A stretch of 64,000 bases of DNA from Thioclava sp. ES.031 (GTDB lineage: Bacteria > Pseudomonadota > Alphaproteobacteria > Rhodobacterales > Rhodobacteraceae). The position numbers and the translations under genes are program-made. Location: the NCBI RefSeq assembly GCF_002563775.1, contig NZ_PDJO01000001.1:1002001-1066000 (forward strand). Direction: 5' to 3'. This document shows positions 18,482 through 26,389 of this stretch, one piece after another. Under the pieces are notes generated by a model that had not been told where the DNA came from, made no database searches, and was given only the letters and a program-made list of their open reading frames with translations. The stretch's first letter is position 1. Every line of letters starts with the position of its first letter.

Positions 18482-18906
18482 TTGCGTTTGCTCCCCTTGG
18501 GTTTGCGCGGCCGCGGCGGGGTGATCGGCAAATCGTGAATGACCGTGAGCACGGTCTCGAATTCGGCCAGCATGGCGGCGAAGTCGCGGGTGGCGGTCGC
18601 CTCGGGGCGTCCGACCAGAACATAGTCCCAGCCCGGCCGACCCGCCTTGGGCAGAACCTGCCGCGCGATCTCGCGCAGGCGGCGTTTCGCGCGATTGCGC
18701 GCCACCGCATTGCCGAGCTTCTTCGAGCAGGTGAAGCCCACGCGGATCAGATCGGGGGCGACGGGCTCGCCCTCGCGGCGCTTGCGCGCCTGCAGCAGAA
18801 AGCCGGGCATCCCCTTACGCTGCGCCGAGGCCGCTTTCAGGAAATCCGCCCGCTGCCGCAGAACCGCGGTCGGACGAGTCGGATCATCTGAGCGTATGGC
18901 GGCCAT
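18478..18906 (-). CDS. rnpA: Ribonuclease P protein component
   Basis: This is the protein subunit of RNase P, which trims the 5' leader of pre-tRNAs. It is 142 residues with the RNR motif RNRAKRRLREIAR near residues 78-90 and the FTCSKKLGNAV stretch just before it. The N terminus carries the family F-x-K region (RQRADFLKAAS). The C terminus is basic and Pro-rich. The gene sits between rpmH (130-bp spacer) and yidD (4-base overlap), the standard order in bacteria. Confidence 0.95.
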   Translation of the reverse strand: MAAIRSDDPTRPTAVLRQRADFLKAASAQRKGMPGFLLQARKRREGEPVAPDLIRVGFTCSKKLGNAVARNRAKRRLREIARQVLPKAGRPGWDYVLVGRPEATATRDFAAMLAEFETVLTVIHDLPITPPRPRKPKGSKRK

Positions 18907-19036
18907 CAGGGGACCTCCGGCGAATAAACGGCACGCAAAATAGCGAAGCCGCCGGTCTTTTCACCGATCCGACCCGAGGGCCCGACCTGCGAAAAGCATC
19001 CGGCGGCGTCAAAAGCCAGTCGCGGCTGTGACGGCC

Positions 19037-19171
19037 TTAAGCCGACAGACGCTTACGGCCCTTCGCGCGGCGGGCGTTGAGAACCCGGCGTCCACCCTTC
19101 GTGGCCATGCGGCTGCGGAAGCCGTGGCGACGGGCGCGAACGAGGTTCGACGGCTGGAACGTGCGTTTCAT
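19037..19171 (-). CDS. rpmH: 50S ribosomal protein L34
   Basis: This 44-residue, very basic ribosomal protein begins [18 protein letters not shown] and ends GRKRLSA, an almost canonical L34. The ATG at 19171 is chosen over a longer 75-residue frame because every known L34 starts at MKRTFQPS. It heads the rpmH-rnpA-yidD-ttcA cluster. No DnaA gene or clear DnaA boxes are visible in the upstream 306 bp, so there is no sign of the replication origin often found next to rpmH. Confidence 0.97.
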   Translation of the reverse strand: MKRTFQPSNLVRARRHGFRSRMATKGGRRVLNARRAKGRKRLSA

Positions 19172-19477
19172 CGTTTTCACTCCGGTTCGGGCCCCAGAAA
19201 CAGGATTCGAGGCCAGATAGCATTTCGAAGCCCGGTCTTTAGTGGCCTCTCCCCAGCAAGTCAATTCGCGAAAGCGGGTTTTTTCGGGCTTTTCCGGTCG
19301 CTTCGCACGGATCGTGACCGCTCACGGGGTTTTGCCTTCTGCGCGAGCCGCCTATCTTGTGCGCAAAGCGCGGCTGACGCCGGGGACGGCATCCTTGCAT
19401 CCCGACCAGCGGTGCATCAAGAGTGACATTGAAGGGGACGGGCCGACCCTGTGGGGCGGCCCTGCGTTTGATAGGCG
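19172..19477. other. Divergent spacer between rpmH and the histidine kinase gene
   Basis: This 306-bp stretch holds no convincing gene. It should contain the rpmH promoter (leftward) and the kinase promoter (rightward). An inverted repeat GGGCCG/CGGCCC (19440-19445 and 19457-19462) lies just before the kinase start and could form a hairpin in its leader. No DnaA boxes were seen. Confidence 0.6.
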
Positions 19478-20902
19478 ATGAAAGTGAACACTCTTTCAGG
19501 ACGTTTTCTGATCCTGACCACGGTTTTCGTGGTGCTCGCCGAGGCGTTGATCCTTTTGCCGGGTTTGGCGAATTTCCGCGAAGACTATCTTCTAACGCGA
19601 CTTGAGCGCGCGCAGATCGCCTCGCTTGCTCTTCTGACCACCGACACCACTATCGCGCCCGATCTGGAAAAAGAGCTTCTGTCCAATGCGGGCGTCTTCA
19701 ACGTGGTGCTGCGCAGAGACGCGGCGCGGCAGCTGGTGCTGTCCTCGCCGATTCCCTCTCCGGTGACCGAAACCTACGACCTGCGCGATTCGACGGAATG
19801 GACGCGGATTCGCGATGCGGTCCACGCGCTCTTCGATTCCGGGGATCGCGTGATCCGGGTGCTGGGTCAGCCGGTGCAGAAGGGCGGTATCGTGATCGAG
19901 GTGACGCTCGCGACCGAACCGATGCGGATCGCGATGGTGGAATACGGGCTGCGGCTCTTGTCGATCTCGGCGGTCTTCTCGGTGATCACCGCCGTTTTGC
20001 TGTTCCTTCTGGTGCGCCGCCTGATGGTTGTGCCGATCAAGCGGCTGGTCGCGCATATGTCTTCTTACGCGGACGCGCCCGAGGATGCCCGGCGCATCAT
20101 AACTCCGCAGGCCAGCGTCGAGGAGCTGCGCGTGGCGGAAGAGGCGCTGGCCTCTATGCAGCAGCAGCTCACCGCGTCGCTGCGCCAGAAGGAGCGTCTC
20201 GCGCAGCTGGGGCAGGCGGTCGCTAAGATCAGCCACGACCTGCGCAACATCCTGACCACGGCGCAGCTCTTCGCCGATCGGATGGAAAGCTCCGACGATC
20301 CCGGCGTGAAGCGCGCGGCGCCCAAGCTGACCGGCTCGATCGAGCGCGCGATCAACCTGTGCGAAACGACGCTCGCCTTCGGCAAGGCCAAGGAGCCGCC
20401 GCCGACGCTGTCGCGCTTCATGTTCGGCGAGCTGGCGCAGGAGGTTCTGGAGAACGAAGAACATCCGAGCGAAGGCCCGCTCGTCGATTTTGTCACCGAC
20501 ATGCCACCGAATCTGGTGATCCGCGCCGACCGCGAGCAGCTCTATCGCGTGCTCAACAACCTCGTGCGCAACGCGCGACAGGCGATCGAGGCGACTGGCC
20601 AGAGCGGCACGGTGGAGATCGGGGCAGGCGAGAATGCCGATGGCTGGTGGATTCGCGTTCAAGATAGCGGCCCCGGCCTGCCGGAGACCGCGCGCGAACA
20701 CCTCTTCAAGCCGTTCACGGGCGGCACCCGTGCGGGCGGCACGGGCCTTGGTCTCGCCATCGCGGCCGAGTTGATTCGTGGCCATGGCGGGCGTCTGGAC
20801 CTGGTGCGGACCGACGGCAACGGCACCGAGTTCCGGATCTTCCTGCCCTCGGATATCGCGCTGGATTGCGCCTCCGAGAAGGGCGCGGGCGCAATTTCCT
20901 GA
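19478..20902 (+). CDS. Orphan sensor histidine kinase
   Basis: This 474-residue inner-membrane sensor kinase has two membrane helices (residues about 10-30 and 158-182) flanking a periplasmic sensor domain of about 125 residues. A HAMP segment (about 183-235) follows. The HisKA box is ISHDLRN with the phospho-accepting His at 253. The ATPase domain has the N box NLVRNARQ (361-368), the G1 box DSGPG (396-400) and the G2 box GGTGLGLAI (420-428). All catalytic features are intact. No response regulator is encoded next to it, so the partner is elsewhere and the signal is unknown. The ATG at 19478 has a weak ribosome binding site. Confidence 0.92.
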   Translation: MKVNTLSGRFLILTTVFVVLAEALILLPGLANFREDYLLTRLERAQIASLALLTTDTTIAPDLEKELLSNAGVFNVVLRRDAARQLVLSSPIPSPVTETYDLRDSTEWTRIRDAVHALFDSGDRVIRVLGQPVQKGGIVIEVTLATEPMRIAMVEYGLRLLSISAVFSVITAVLLFLLVRRLMVVPIKRLVAHMSSYADAPEDARRIITPQASVEELRVAEEALASMQQQLTASLRQKERLAQLGQAVAKISHDLRNILTTAQLFADRMESSDDPGVKRAAPKLTGSIERAINLCETTLAFGKAKEPPPTLSRFMFGELAQEVLENEEHPSEGPLVDFVTDMPPNLVIRADREQLYRVLNNLVRNARQAIEATGQSGTVEIGAGENADGWWIRVQDSGPGLPETAREHLFKPFTGGTRAGGTGLGLAIAAELIRGHGGRLDLVRTDGNGTEFRIFLPSDIALDCASEKGAGAIS

Positions 20903-21048
20903 GCCTGCGCGGGGTTACGTTCCGCGCGGAGCGTGCCCATCCGGGAGGCTGCCGCGAGGGCATCCGGAAATTTTGACGGTTTTCCAAAATTGCCTCGAAT
21001 TTGCTCTTGCATCGCTCCGACGTGGCCGTTACATCGCCCCACATAAGC

Positions 21049-21125
21049 GGACCCGTAGCTCAGCTGGATAGAGCACTTGACTACGAATCAAGGGGTCGGG
21101 CGTTCGAATCGTCCCGGGTCCGCCA
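21049..21125 (+). tRNA. tRNA-Arg (anticodon ACG)
   Basis: A complete 77-nt cloverleaf with encoded CCA is present. The acceptor is GGACCCG/CGGGTCC, and the anticodon stem CTTGA/TCAAG encloses the loop CTACGAA with ACG at 21083-21085. The T loop TTCGAAT is normal. It reads CGN codons after A34 deamination. Confidence 0.97.
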
Positions 21126-21536
21126 TTTCCCCCTCCTACTGAAAGCCAATGCCTCGCAGGCCATGCCTGTCGTTCGCGCTGTTGTCTGCTGCGGTCTGCG
21201 CGCTCTGTCGGTCGCGCATGTTGAGTCGTGGGCTCTTGGTCGTCTTTGGGTGCGTCTCATCGGACAAGCTCTCGCTGCGCTGCGAGAGGGGCTCCGGGCC
21301 GCGCGTGGGTGTGGGGTGTCGCGGAGGTGTTCGAAGGGTGGCTACGCGCGCTGATCGACGCTCTGAGTCCTCTCCGGGCGGGATCCAAAGACAAGACGCT
21401 TGGAATGCCCTCTCGAGCTTCTCTCAGGCGTCTGTCGGAAGCGGCGTGCGGCTCAGCGGTTTTCAGAGAAACAAACCCTCGGAAACGCGAAACCCCGCCA
21501 CGAGGGGCGGGGTTTTCGACGTCGCGAAGTTTGTAT
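21126..21536. other. Non-coding gap between convergent tRNA genes
   Basis: These 411 bp hold no convincing gene on either strand. A perfect seven-base hairpin (CTCTCGC/GCGAGAG, 21269-21288) and the terminator at 21490-21516 are the only structures noticed. The gap could be a relic of an element once integrated at one of the tRNA genes, but no integrase, attachment-site repeat or insertion sequence is visible. Confidence 0.5.
21490..21516. terminator. Bidirectional Rho-independent terminator
   Basis: A perfect stem CCCCGCC/GGCGGGG (21493-21499 and 21506-21512) is flanked by AAA on the left and TTTT on the right. It can end minus-strand tRNA-Ala transcripts and plus-strand transcripts coming from tRNA-Arg. 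Confidence 0.8.
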
Positions 21537-21612
<76 letters not shown>

Positions 21613-21797
21613 ACCGGAGGTCCAGCGGGTAGCCCCGCTGTGTGGGGAGGCGTATAGGCAAAGCGCCGCGGCGGCGCAAGAGGAATTTCGCTCCGAACTG
21701 CGCGAAAATTTCGTCTCTCTCGCCTTCCCGAACGTCAGTCTTCATCTGCACCCGGAAGCAGGGCGCGAGGCCGCAGGCCGGGGCAGGGCGCCGGGCC

Positions 21798-21832
21798 AAA
21801 GAAAAAGGCGCCACGGTTTCCCGTCGCGCCTT
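21798..21832 (-). terminator. Terminator of the FYDLN-acid gene
   Basis: On the minus strand, a 12-base stem with one mismatch closes a GAAA tetraloop (plus-strand arms 21805-21816 and 21821-21832) and is followed by TTTTTCTTT. It lies 28 bases after the stop codon. Confidence 0.88.
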
Positions 21833-21860
21833 GATCAATGGTCCCGAGCGGCCCAGCCGA

Positions 21861-22187
21861 TCAGTTGTCTTCCTTGTCCTCGGTGCTGACATCCGCGATG
21901 TCATCGAGCGAGACATTGTCGTCATCGTCGTCGTCGTCGAGCAGATCGTCGTCGAGATCCACGTCACCGTCATCGGTGTCGAGATCGTCATCTTCGAGAC
22001 TGACGCCATCCTCTTTCTGAGACGACGTCTTGTCGGTCGTAAGCGTACGACCGCTGCCCGAGGTCAGAGCCTCGAGGGTAAAGGTGTTGTTGCAGACCGG
22101 GCAGGTCATCGGGTCGTTATTCAGGTCGTAAAAGCGGCTCGCGCAATGCGGGCACAGACGCTTGACGCCCCATTCCTCTTTCGGCAT
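21861..22187 (-). CDS. FYDLN-acid domain protein (TIGR02300 family)
   Basis: This 108-residue protein is typical of alphaproteobacteria. A rubredoxin-like zinc site is formed by CPHCASRFYDLN and CPVCNNTF (four Cys near residues 12-33), with the namesake FYDLN motif. The second half is extremely acidic, with a run of consecutive Asp residues. Function is unproven; an RNA-polymerase- or nucleic-acid-mimic-type role is only speculation. The ATG at 22187 gives the canonical MPKEEWGVKRLCPHC start. A very strong terminator follows. It is divergent from the YgjP-like gene. Confidence 0.92.
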   Translation of the reverse strand: MPKEEWGVKRLCPHCASRFYDLNNDPMTCPVCNNTFTLEALTSGSGRTLTTDKTSSQKEDGVSLEDDDLDTDDGDVDLDDDLLDDDDDDDNVSLDDIADVSTEDKEDN

Positions 22188-22366
22188 GGAATTCTCCTGC
22201 GCACTTAATCCAGCAGAGTCGCAGCCACCTGCCACATGCCGGGCAGGGTGTCAAAGCCTTTTCGTGCCTTTTCTGGCCGGGCCGCGACCCGCAGGCCGCC
22301 TCTCGCTGTCGAACCTTTCGGAGAAAACTTCTGTCCCGCACGCCCCCCATTCCGGAACTGCCTGAG

Positions 22367-23026
22367 GTGGAGTTGGTTCTGCGCCGCTCAGGCCGTGCGC
22401 GCAGGTTCTCTCTGCGGGTGTCGCGGGTGGACGGCCGCGTGGCGCTCACGATCCCGCGGGGTGCGTCCGAGCGCGAGGCTTTGGCCTTCGCGCGCTCGCA
22501 GACCGAATGGCTGCGCAAGACCCTCGGGGCGATTCCGCCCGCGCAGGCGGTGCGATTCGGGCAAGGCATCCCGTTCGAGGGGCAGATGCTGACATTGGAG
22601 CCCGCACGGTTGCGCAGCCCGAAGATCGACGGCGCGCGGCTCTTGGTGCCCGAAGACCCGGCACGGCTGGGGGTGCGGGTCGAGACCTTTTTCAAACACG
22701 CGGCCCGTCTGCGGCTGCATGCGGCCAGCACGCGCTATGCCTCCGAGATCGGGCGCGACTTTGCCAAGATCACGATTCGCGATACGCGCTCGCGCTGGGG
22801 TTCGTGCAGCTCCACCGGGGCGCTTTCCTATAGCTGGCGGCTGATCATGGCGCCGCCGGAGGTGCTCGACTACGTCGCGGCCCATGAGGTCGCGCATCTC
22901 GAGGAGATGAATCACTCGCCCGCCTTCTGGCGCGTCGTCGAGGCCCTGCGCCCGAGCTTCAAGACAGAGCGCGCCTGGCTCAAGCGCGAAGGCTCTGCGT
23001 TGCATGCGATCCGGTTTCGAGATTGA
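22367..23026 (+). CDS. YgjP-like (DUF45) metal-dependent hydrolase
   Basis: This protein of about 219 residues has the SprT/WLM-type zinc site HEVAHLEEMNHSPAFW near residues 166-181. The two His and catalytic Glu of HExxH and a downstream His are all present. The TRSRWGSCSSTGALSYSWRL stretch upstream is the family hallmark. It is a putative M48-related metalloprotease of unknown target. The start is uncertain: GTG at 22367 is listed, but conserved-looking residues (LSRTPPIPELPE) continue upstream in frame without an ATG, so a non-ATG start a little further upstream is possible. Confidence 0.85.
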   Translation: MELVLRRSGRARRFSLRVSRVDGRVALTIPRGASEREALAFARSQTEWLRKTLGAIPPAQAVRFGQGIPFEGQMLTLEPARLRSPKIDGARLLVPEDPARLGVRVETFFKHAARLRLHAASTRYASEIGRDFAKITIRDTRSRWGSCSSTGALSYSWRLIMAPPEVLDYVAAHEVAHLEEMNHSPAFWRVVEALRPSFKTERAWLKREGSALHAIRFRD

Positions 23027-23040
23027 CCCCGGCTGCTAAC

Positions 23041-23048
23041 GTGATCAC
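23041..23048. promoter_or_regulatory. GTGATCAC palindrome at the GntR gene
   Basis: The palindrome GTGATCAC (context AACGTGATCACAAAA) ends nine bases before the GntR regulator's ATG. The same core occurs in tandem upstream of sucC and sdhC. The position is suited to autorepression. A neighbouring ribosome binding site is not obvious. Confidence 0.6.
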
Positions 23049-23057
23049 AAAAAGCGC

Positions 23058-23714
23058 ATGACCACGATTTCCACACGCCCCATCGAGACCGCCGCCCATG
23101 ATCGGCTTTACCGCGCCTTGCGCCAGCAGATCATGGTGGGGGAGTTGCTGCCGGGCACCGCGCTGACGCTGCGCGGCTTAGGCAAGCAATACGGTGTCTC
23201 CATGACCCCCGCGCGCGAGGCGCTGCGGCGGTTGGTGGCGGAAGGGGCGCTGACGCTGTCGAGTTCGGGCCGCGTCGCCACGCCGGAACTGTCGAACGAG
23301 CGGATCGAGGAGCTGGCGGCGCTGCGCGCACTGATCGAGCCGGAGCTGTCGGCCCGCGCCCTGCCGCGCGCCCACCTCGCGCTGATCGACCGTCTCGGCG
23401 CGATCAACGTCGCCAATGCCGAGGCTGTCGCGAAACAGGATGCGGTCGGCTACATCCGCACCAATCTCGAATTCCACCGTACGCTCTATCTGCGCGCGCA
23501 GGCGCCCGCGATGCTCGCGGTGATCGAAACCGTCTGGCTGCAGCTGGGGCCGACGATGCGCGCGGTCTACACCAAGCTGCAGCGCAACGAACCGCCGCGC
23601 CACCACCGGATGATTCTCTCGGCGCTGCGTGCGGGCGACGAACCGGCGCTTCGATTGGCCGTGCGCACCGATGTGACCCAGGGTTTGCGTCACCTGGCCC
23701 AGCGTGGCTGGTAA
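23058..23714 (+). CDS. GntR-family transcriptional regulator (FCD subfamily)
   Basis: This 218-residue repressor-type protein has an N-terminal winged helix (residues about 12-78, with SMTPAREALRRLVAEGALTLS as recognition helix and wing) and a C-terminal all-helical FCD ligand-binding domain (about 85-215). FCD domains bind organic acids through metal-coordinating His residues; NLEFHRTLYLRA and the C-terminal HHRMILSALRAGD region provide candidates. A GTGATCAC palindrome just before the start links it to identical motifs at the sucCDAB and sdh operons. I infer control of TCA genes, as described for AkgR in Rhodobacter sphaeroides, but orthology is unverified. Confidence 0.88.
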   Translation: MTTISTRPIETAAHDRLYRALRQQIMVGELLPGTALTLRGLGKQYGVSMTPAREALRRLVAEGALTLSSSGRVATPELSNERIEELAALRALIEPELSARALPRAHLALIDRLGAINVANAEAVAKQDAVGYIRTNLEFHRTLYLRAQAPAMLAVIETVWLQLGPTMRAVYTKLQRNEPPRHHRMILSALRAGDEPALRLAVRTDVTQGLRHLAQRGW

Positions 23715-23763
23715 AACCGCCCCTTAAGCGATGTGTAAGGGGCATAAAAACGGCTTGGGCGAC

Positions 23764-23792
23764 TTGACGCGAGACGCCATTGCCCGTATTCC
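23764..23792 (+). promoter_or_regulatory. Predicted sigma-70 promoter of rpmB
   Basis: A -35 TTGACG (23764-23769) and -10 TATTCC (23787-23792) are separated by exactly 17 bases, 105 bases before rpmB. No other candidate in the spacer is as good. Confidence 0.5.
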
Positions 23793-23896
23793 GCGCCAAC
23801 AGATTTTCGGGCGCTGCCGGGCGGCGCCTTCTCATGTTGGGGCCGGGCGCGCGATTCGCGTAACTTCGGCCAGGTAAGAAACGAAGGAAGAATGCC

Positions 23897-24184
23897 ATGT
23901 CGCGCGTTTGCGAACTGACCGGCAAGGGCCCCACGACGGGCAACAAAGTGAGCCACGCGAACAACAAGTCGCGTCGTCGCTTCCTGCCGAACCTGAACGA
24001 TGTCTCCCTGATCTCGGACACCCTGGGCCAGAGCTTCAAGCTGCGCGTTTCCGCAGCCGGCCTGCGCTCGGTTGACCACCGCGGCGGTCTCGACGCGTTC
24101 CTCGCCAAGGCGAAGGATGCGGACCTGTCGGTGAACGCTCTGAAGATCAAGAAAGCGATCGCGAAAGCTCAGGCAGCCGCCTGA
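23897..24184 (+). CDS. rpmB: 50S ribosomal protein L28
   Basis: This 95-residue basic ribosomal protein begins [29 protein letters not shown], the standard L28 sequence in alphaproteobacteria. The zinc cysteines of some L28 proteins are reduced to one here (C5), as in the C-minus type. It is monocistronic, with a predicted promoter upstream and a strong terminator downstream. Confidence 0.97.
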   Translation: MSRVCELTGKGPTTGNKVSHANNKSRRRFLPNLNDVSLISDTLGQSFKLRVSAAGLRSVDHRGGLDAFLAKAKDADLSVNALKIKKAIAKAQAAA

Positions 24185-24207
24185 TCCTTTCCGGATCCAC
24201 GGTTTCG

Positions 24208-24236
24208 AAAACCCCGCGCTTCGGCGCGGGGTTTTT
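24208..24236 (+). terminator. Rho-independent terminator of rpmB
   Basis: A perfect 12-base stem, AAAACCCCGCGC/GCGCGGGGTTTT, with a TTCG tetraloop is followed by a T tract, 23 bases after the rpmB stop. Confidence 0.92.
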
Positions 24237-24296
24237 GCTTATGCGGCTCGATCTGCCGTATTTCCCTCCCTGCGCCGTCACGCTAGTGTGAGCGCC

Positions 24297-24650
24297 ATGT
24301 GGAGGACGCGCTTCAAGCTGCCAATCGGGATCGCCGCGGCGCTCATGCTGGCCATGACCAGCATGACGATGGCGGTCGCACGCGGTCAGGCGCGCGTCGC
24401 GGGCGAGGTGGTGCTCTGCACCGGCTATGGCGTGACCACGGTCAGCGTCGATGCCGAGGGCAACCCGACCGGCCCCGCCCATATCTGCCCCGACATGGTG
24501 CTGGCGATGATGGCTGCCGTTGCAGTCGCGCCGGCGCTGCCGACACCGCCGAAGGGCGAGGGGCGCAGCGTCGAGACGGTCGAGCCCGAGACCGCGCAGG
24601 CGCAGGCCGTCGTGGTGCCGCGCGCCCGCGGACCACCCGTGCCCGTCTGA
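24297..24650 (+). CDS. Small secreted protein of copper locus
   Basis: This 117-residue protein has an N-terminal hydrophobic segment (residues 8-28, signal peptide or anchor). A short core, VVLCTGYGVTTVSVDAEGNPTGPAHICPDM, has two cysteines and a His that could bind metal. It resembles small DUF2946-like proteins found beside PCu(A)C copper chaperones. The gene ends 39 bases before the copper-chaperone gene on the same strand, so a joint role in copper handling is inferred. The ATG at 24297 is preferred to the GTG at 24288. Confidence 0.65.
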   Translation: MWRTRFKLPIGIAAALMLAMTSMTMAVARGQARVAGEVVLCTGYGVTTVSVDAEGNPTGPAHICPDMVLAMMAAVAVAPALPTPPKGEGRSVETVEPETAQAQAVVVPRARGPPVPV

Positions 24651-24689
24651 TCCCAAGCTTTCAGACGAACACACCCACAGGAGACGCAC

Positions 24690-25250
24690 ATGATCCGCAA
24701 ATACCTGATGAGCGCGGCCCTGATCGCCGCAGCTCTCCCCGCCTTCGCCGCCGAGCCCATCCAGATCATCGACCCTTACGTCCGGGTCTCGACGCCGATG
24801 TCGAAGTCGGCGGCGGCCTTCATGGAGATCAAGAATATCTCCGATCTCGACGATCGCCTTCTCTCGGTCAGCTCGAACATCGCCGCGCGCGTCGAGTTGC
24901 ATACCCACAAGCAGGGGCCGAATGGCGAGATGCAGATGCTCGAGGTCAAGGAAGGCTTCGAGATCCCCGCCAAGGGTGAGCATGTCCTGCAGCGCGGCGG
25001 CGATCACGTCATGTTCATGGGGCTGGTTCAGCCGCTCCATCAAGGCGACATGGTCACGCTCAACCTGCGCTTCGAGAAGACGGGGCTGATGGTCGTGGAC
25101 ATCCCGGTCGATCTGAACCGCGATCAGCCTGCCGCACCGTCGCAGGACGCCGCGCCGGTCGCCGATCCCCAGATTTCGCATGAGGCTATTACCCACGGGG
25201 AGCCGGAACATACCGAGCCCACGATGGACAAGAAAGAAAGCGATATGTGA
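24690..25250 (+). CDS. PCu(A)C-type periplasmic copper chaperone
   Basis: This 186-residue periplasmic protein is likely to deliver Cu(I) to cytochrome oxidase. A Sec signal peptide (residues 1-21, cleavage after AFA) precedes the DUF461 domain. The copper motif H-x10-M-x21-H-x-M is visible as HTHKQGPNGEMQM and GGDHVMFMG. An unusual C-terminal extension of about 45 residues is rich in Pro, His, Glu and Met (ISHEAITHGEPEHTEP...) and may bind further metal. Good ribosome binding site (CAGGAGAC) upstream of ATG 24690. It is co-directional with the small secreted protein gene. Confidence 0.93.
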   Translation: MIRKYLMSAALIAAALPAFAAEPIQIIDPYVRVSTPMSKSAAAFMEIKNISDLDDRLLSVSSNIAARVELHTHKQGPNGEMQMLEVKEGFEIPAKGEHVLQRGGDHVMFMGLVQPLHQGDMVTLNLRFEKTGLMVVDIPVDLNRDQPAAPSQDAAPVADPQISHEAITHGEPEHTEPTMDKKESDM

Positions 25251-25272
25251 TCGGGGCCGGGCAGGGCGGCGC

Positions 25273-26259
25273 TCAGCCGCCCAGCTGCTCCAGCATCTCG
25301 GCTGCGGCCGCCGAGGCCGCACTTTCGCCGCTGGCCACGGCATCGCCAAGCTCGCGCATCTTCGCGCGGATTTCCGGGTCCTGGCGCAACCGCGCAAGCA
25401 GCCCCTCGCGCACCTCGGCCTCGAACCAGTGGCGTGCCTGCTCGGCCCGGCGCTGATCGAAATGCCCGTTCGCGCGCCGCCATTCGGCCAGCGCGGTCAT
25501 CTCGTCCCAGGCCTTCTCCAGCCCGTTCTCTTCCATCGCCGAGACTGGCAGCGCCTTGGGGAAGCCCTCGGGGTCCTGAGGCCGCTTGCGCAGCAGCCGC
25601 AGCGCGCCCGCGTAATCCGAGACCGTCCGCATTGCGGCCGGTTTCAGATCGCCATCGGCCTTGTTCACCAAGATCAGGTCGGCCATCTCCATGATGCCGC
25701 GCTTGACGCCCTGAAGCTCGTCGCCGCCCGCAGGGGCCATCAGCAGCACGAACAGGTCCACCATCTCGGCCACCAGCGTCTCGGACTGACCGACACCCAC
25801 GGTCTCGATCAGCACCACGTCGAAGCCCGCCGCCTCGCACAGAGACACCGCCTCGCGGGTGCGCCGCGCGACGCCGCCCAGATGCGCCTGAGAGGGAGAG
25901 GGACGGATGAAAGCGTTCGGATCGCGCGACAGCCGCTCCATCCGGGTCTTGTCGCCGAGGATCGAGCCGCCCGAGCGTGCCGAGGAGGGATCGACCGCCA
26001 GCACGGCGACCTTCAGCCCCTTCGCGGTCAGCATCATCCCGAAGGCTTCGATGAAGGTGGATTTGCCGACGCCCGGCGTGCCCGAAAGCCCGATGCGCAG
26101 CGCCTGACGCCCTTCGCCCGCCAGCGTATCCAAGAGTTCGACCGCCTGCGCGCGATGCTCGGCCCGGCCCGATTCCACCAGCGTGATCGCGCGGGCCAGG
26201 GCGCGGCGATCGGCGGCCAGAATGCGCGGAGCGAGGTCGGCGGGGCTTTGTTTGGTCAT
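25273..26259 (-). CDS. meaB: MeaB/ArgK-family G protein chaperone
   Basis: This 328-residue GTPase protects and reloads adenosylcobalamin-dependent acyl-CoA mutases such as methylmalonyl-CoA mutase. The P loop GTPGVGKS is at residues 60-67. [28 protein letters not shown] (switch region) and NKAD are all canonical. The ATG at 26259 gives a family-like N terminus; an ATG at 26304 is possible. No mutase gene is adjacent, but the window also holds mcl2 and mch of the ethylmalonyl-CoA pathway, which uses two such mutases. Confidence 0.92.
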   Translation of the reverse strand: MTKQSPADLAPRILAADRRALARAITLVESGRAEHRAQAVELLDTLAGEGRQALRIGLSGTPGVGKSTFIEAFGMMLTAKGLKVAVLAVDPSSARSGGSILGDKTRMERLSRDPNAFIRPSPSQAHLGGVARRTREAVSLCEAAGFDVVLIETVGVGQSETLVAEMVDLFVLLMAPAGGDELQGVKRGIMEMADLILVNKADGDLKPAAMRTVSDYAGALRLLRKRPQDPEGFPKALPVSAMEENGLEKAWDEMTALAEWRRANGHFDQRRAEQARHWFEAEVREGLLARLRQDPEIRAKMRELGDAVASGESAASAAAAEMLEQLGG

Positions 26260-26389
26260 CGGCAGGCTTTCGCTGATTTTGGGTATTCGTGTCAAAAATG
26301 ACATCAGACGTGAAGACTTAACGGTTACTTGCCTGCACCCTGCGACCTATGTCCAGAGCCAATGGGAAATTCCTGACACGAGGATGCCA

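Noticed and set aside
19172-19477. Possible replication origin next to rpmH
   Set aside because: No dnaA gene, no DnaA boxes and no A+T-rich unwinding region were visible in the spacer.
19982-19989. GTGATCAC inside the histidine kinase gene (also 4675-4682 at the gloA stop and 47918-47925 in sdhD)
   Set aside because: These are single copies within coding sequence encoding ordinary residues such as Val-Ile-Thr; there is no tandem partner at 21 bp, so they are probably chance.
23719-23743. GCCCCTTA/TAAGGGGC hairpin after the GntR gene as a terminator
   Set aside because: A good stem, but on the plus strand it is followed by ATAAAAACGG, not a T run, so I did not call it an intrinsic terminator.
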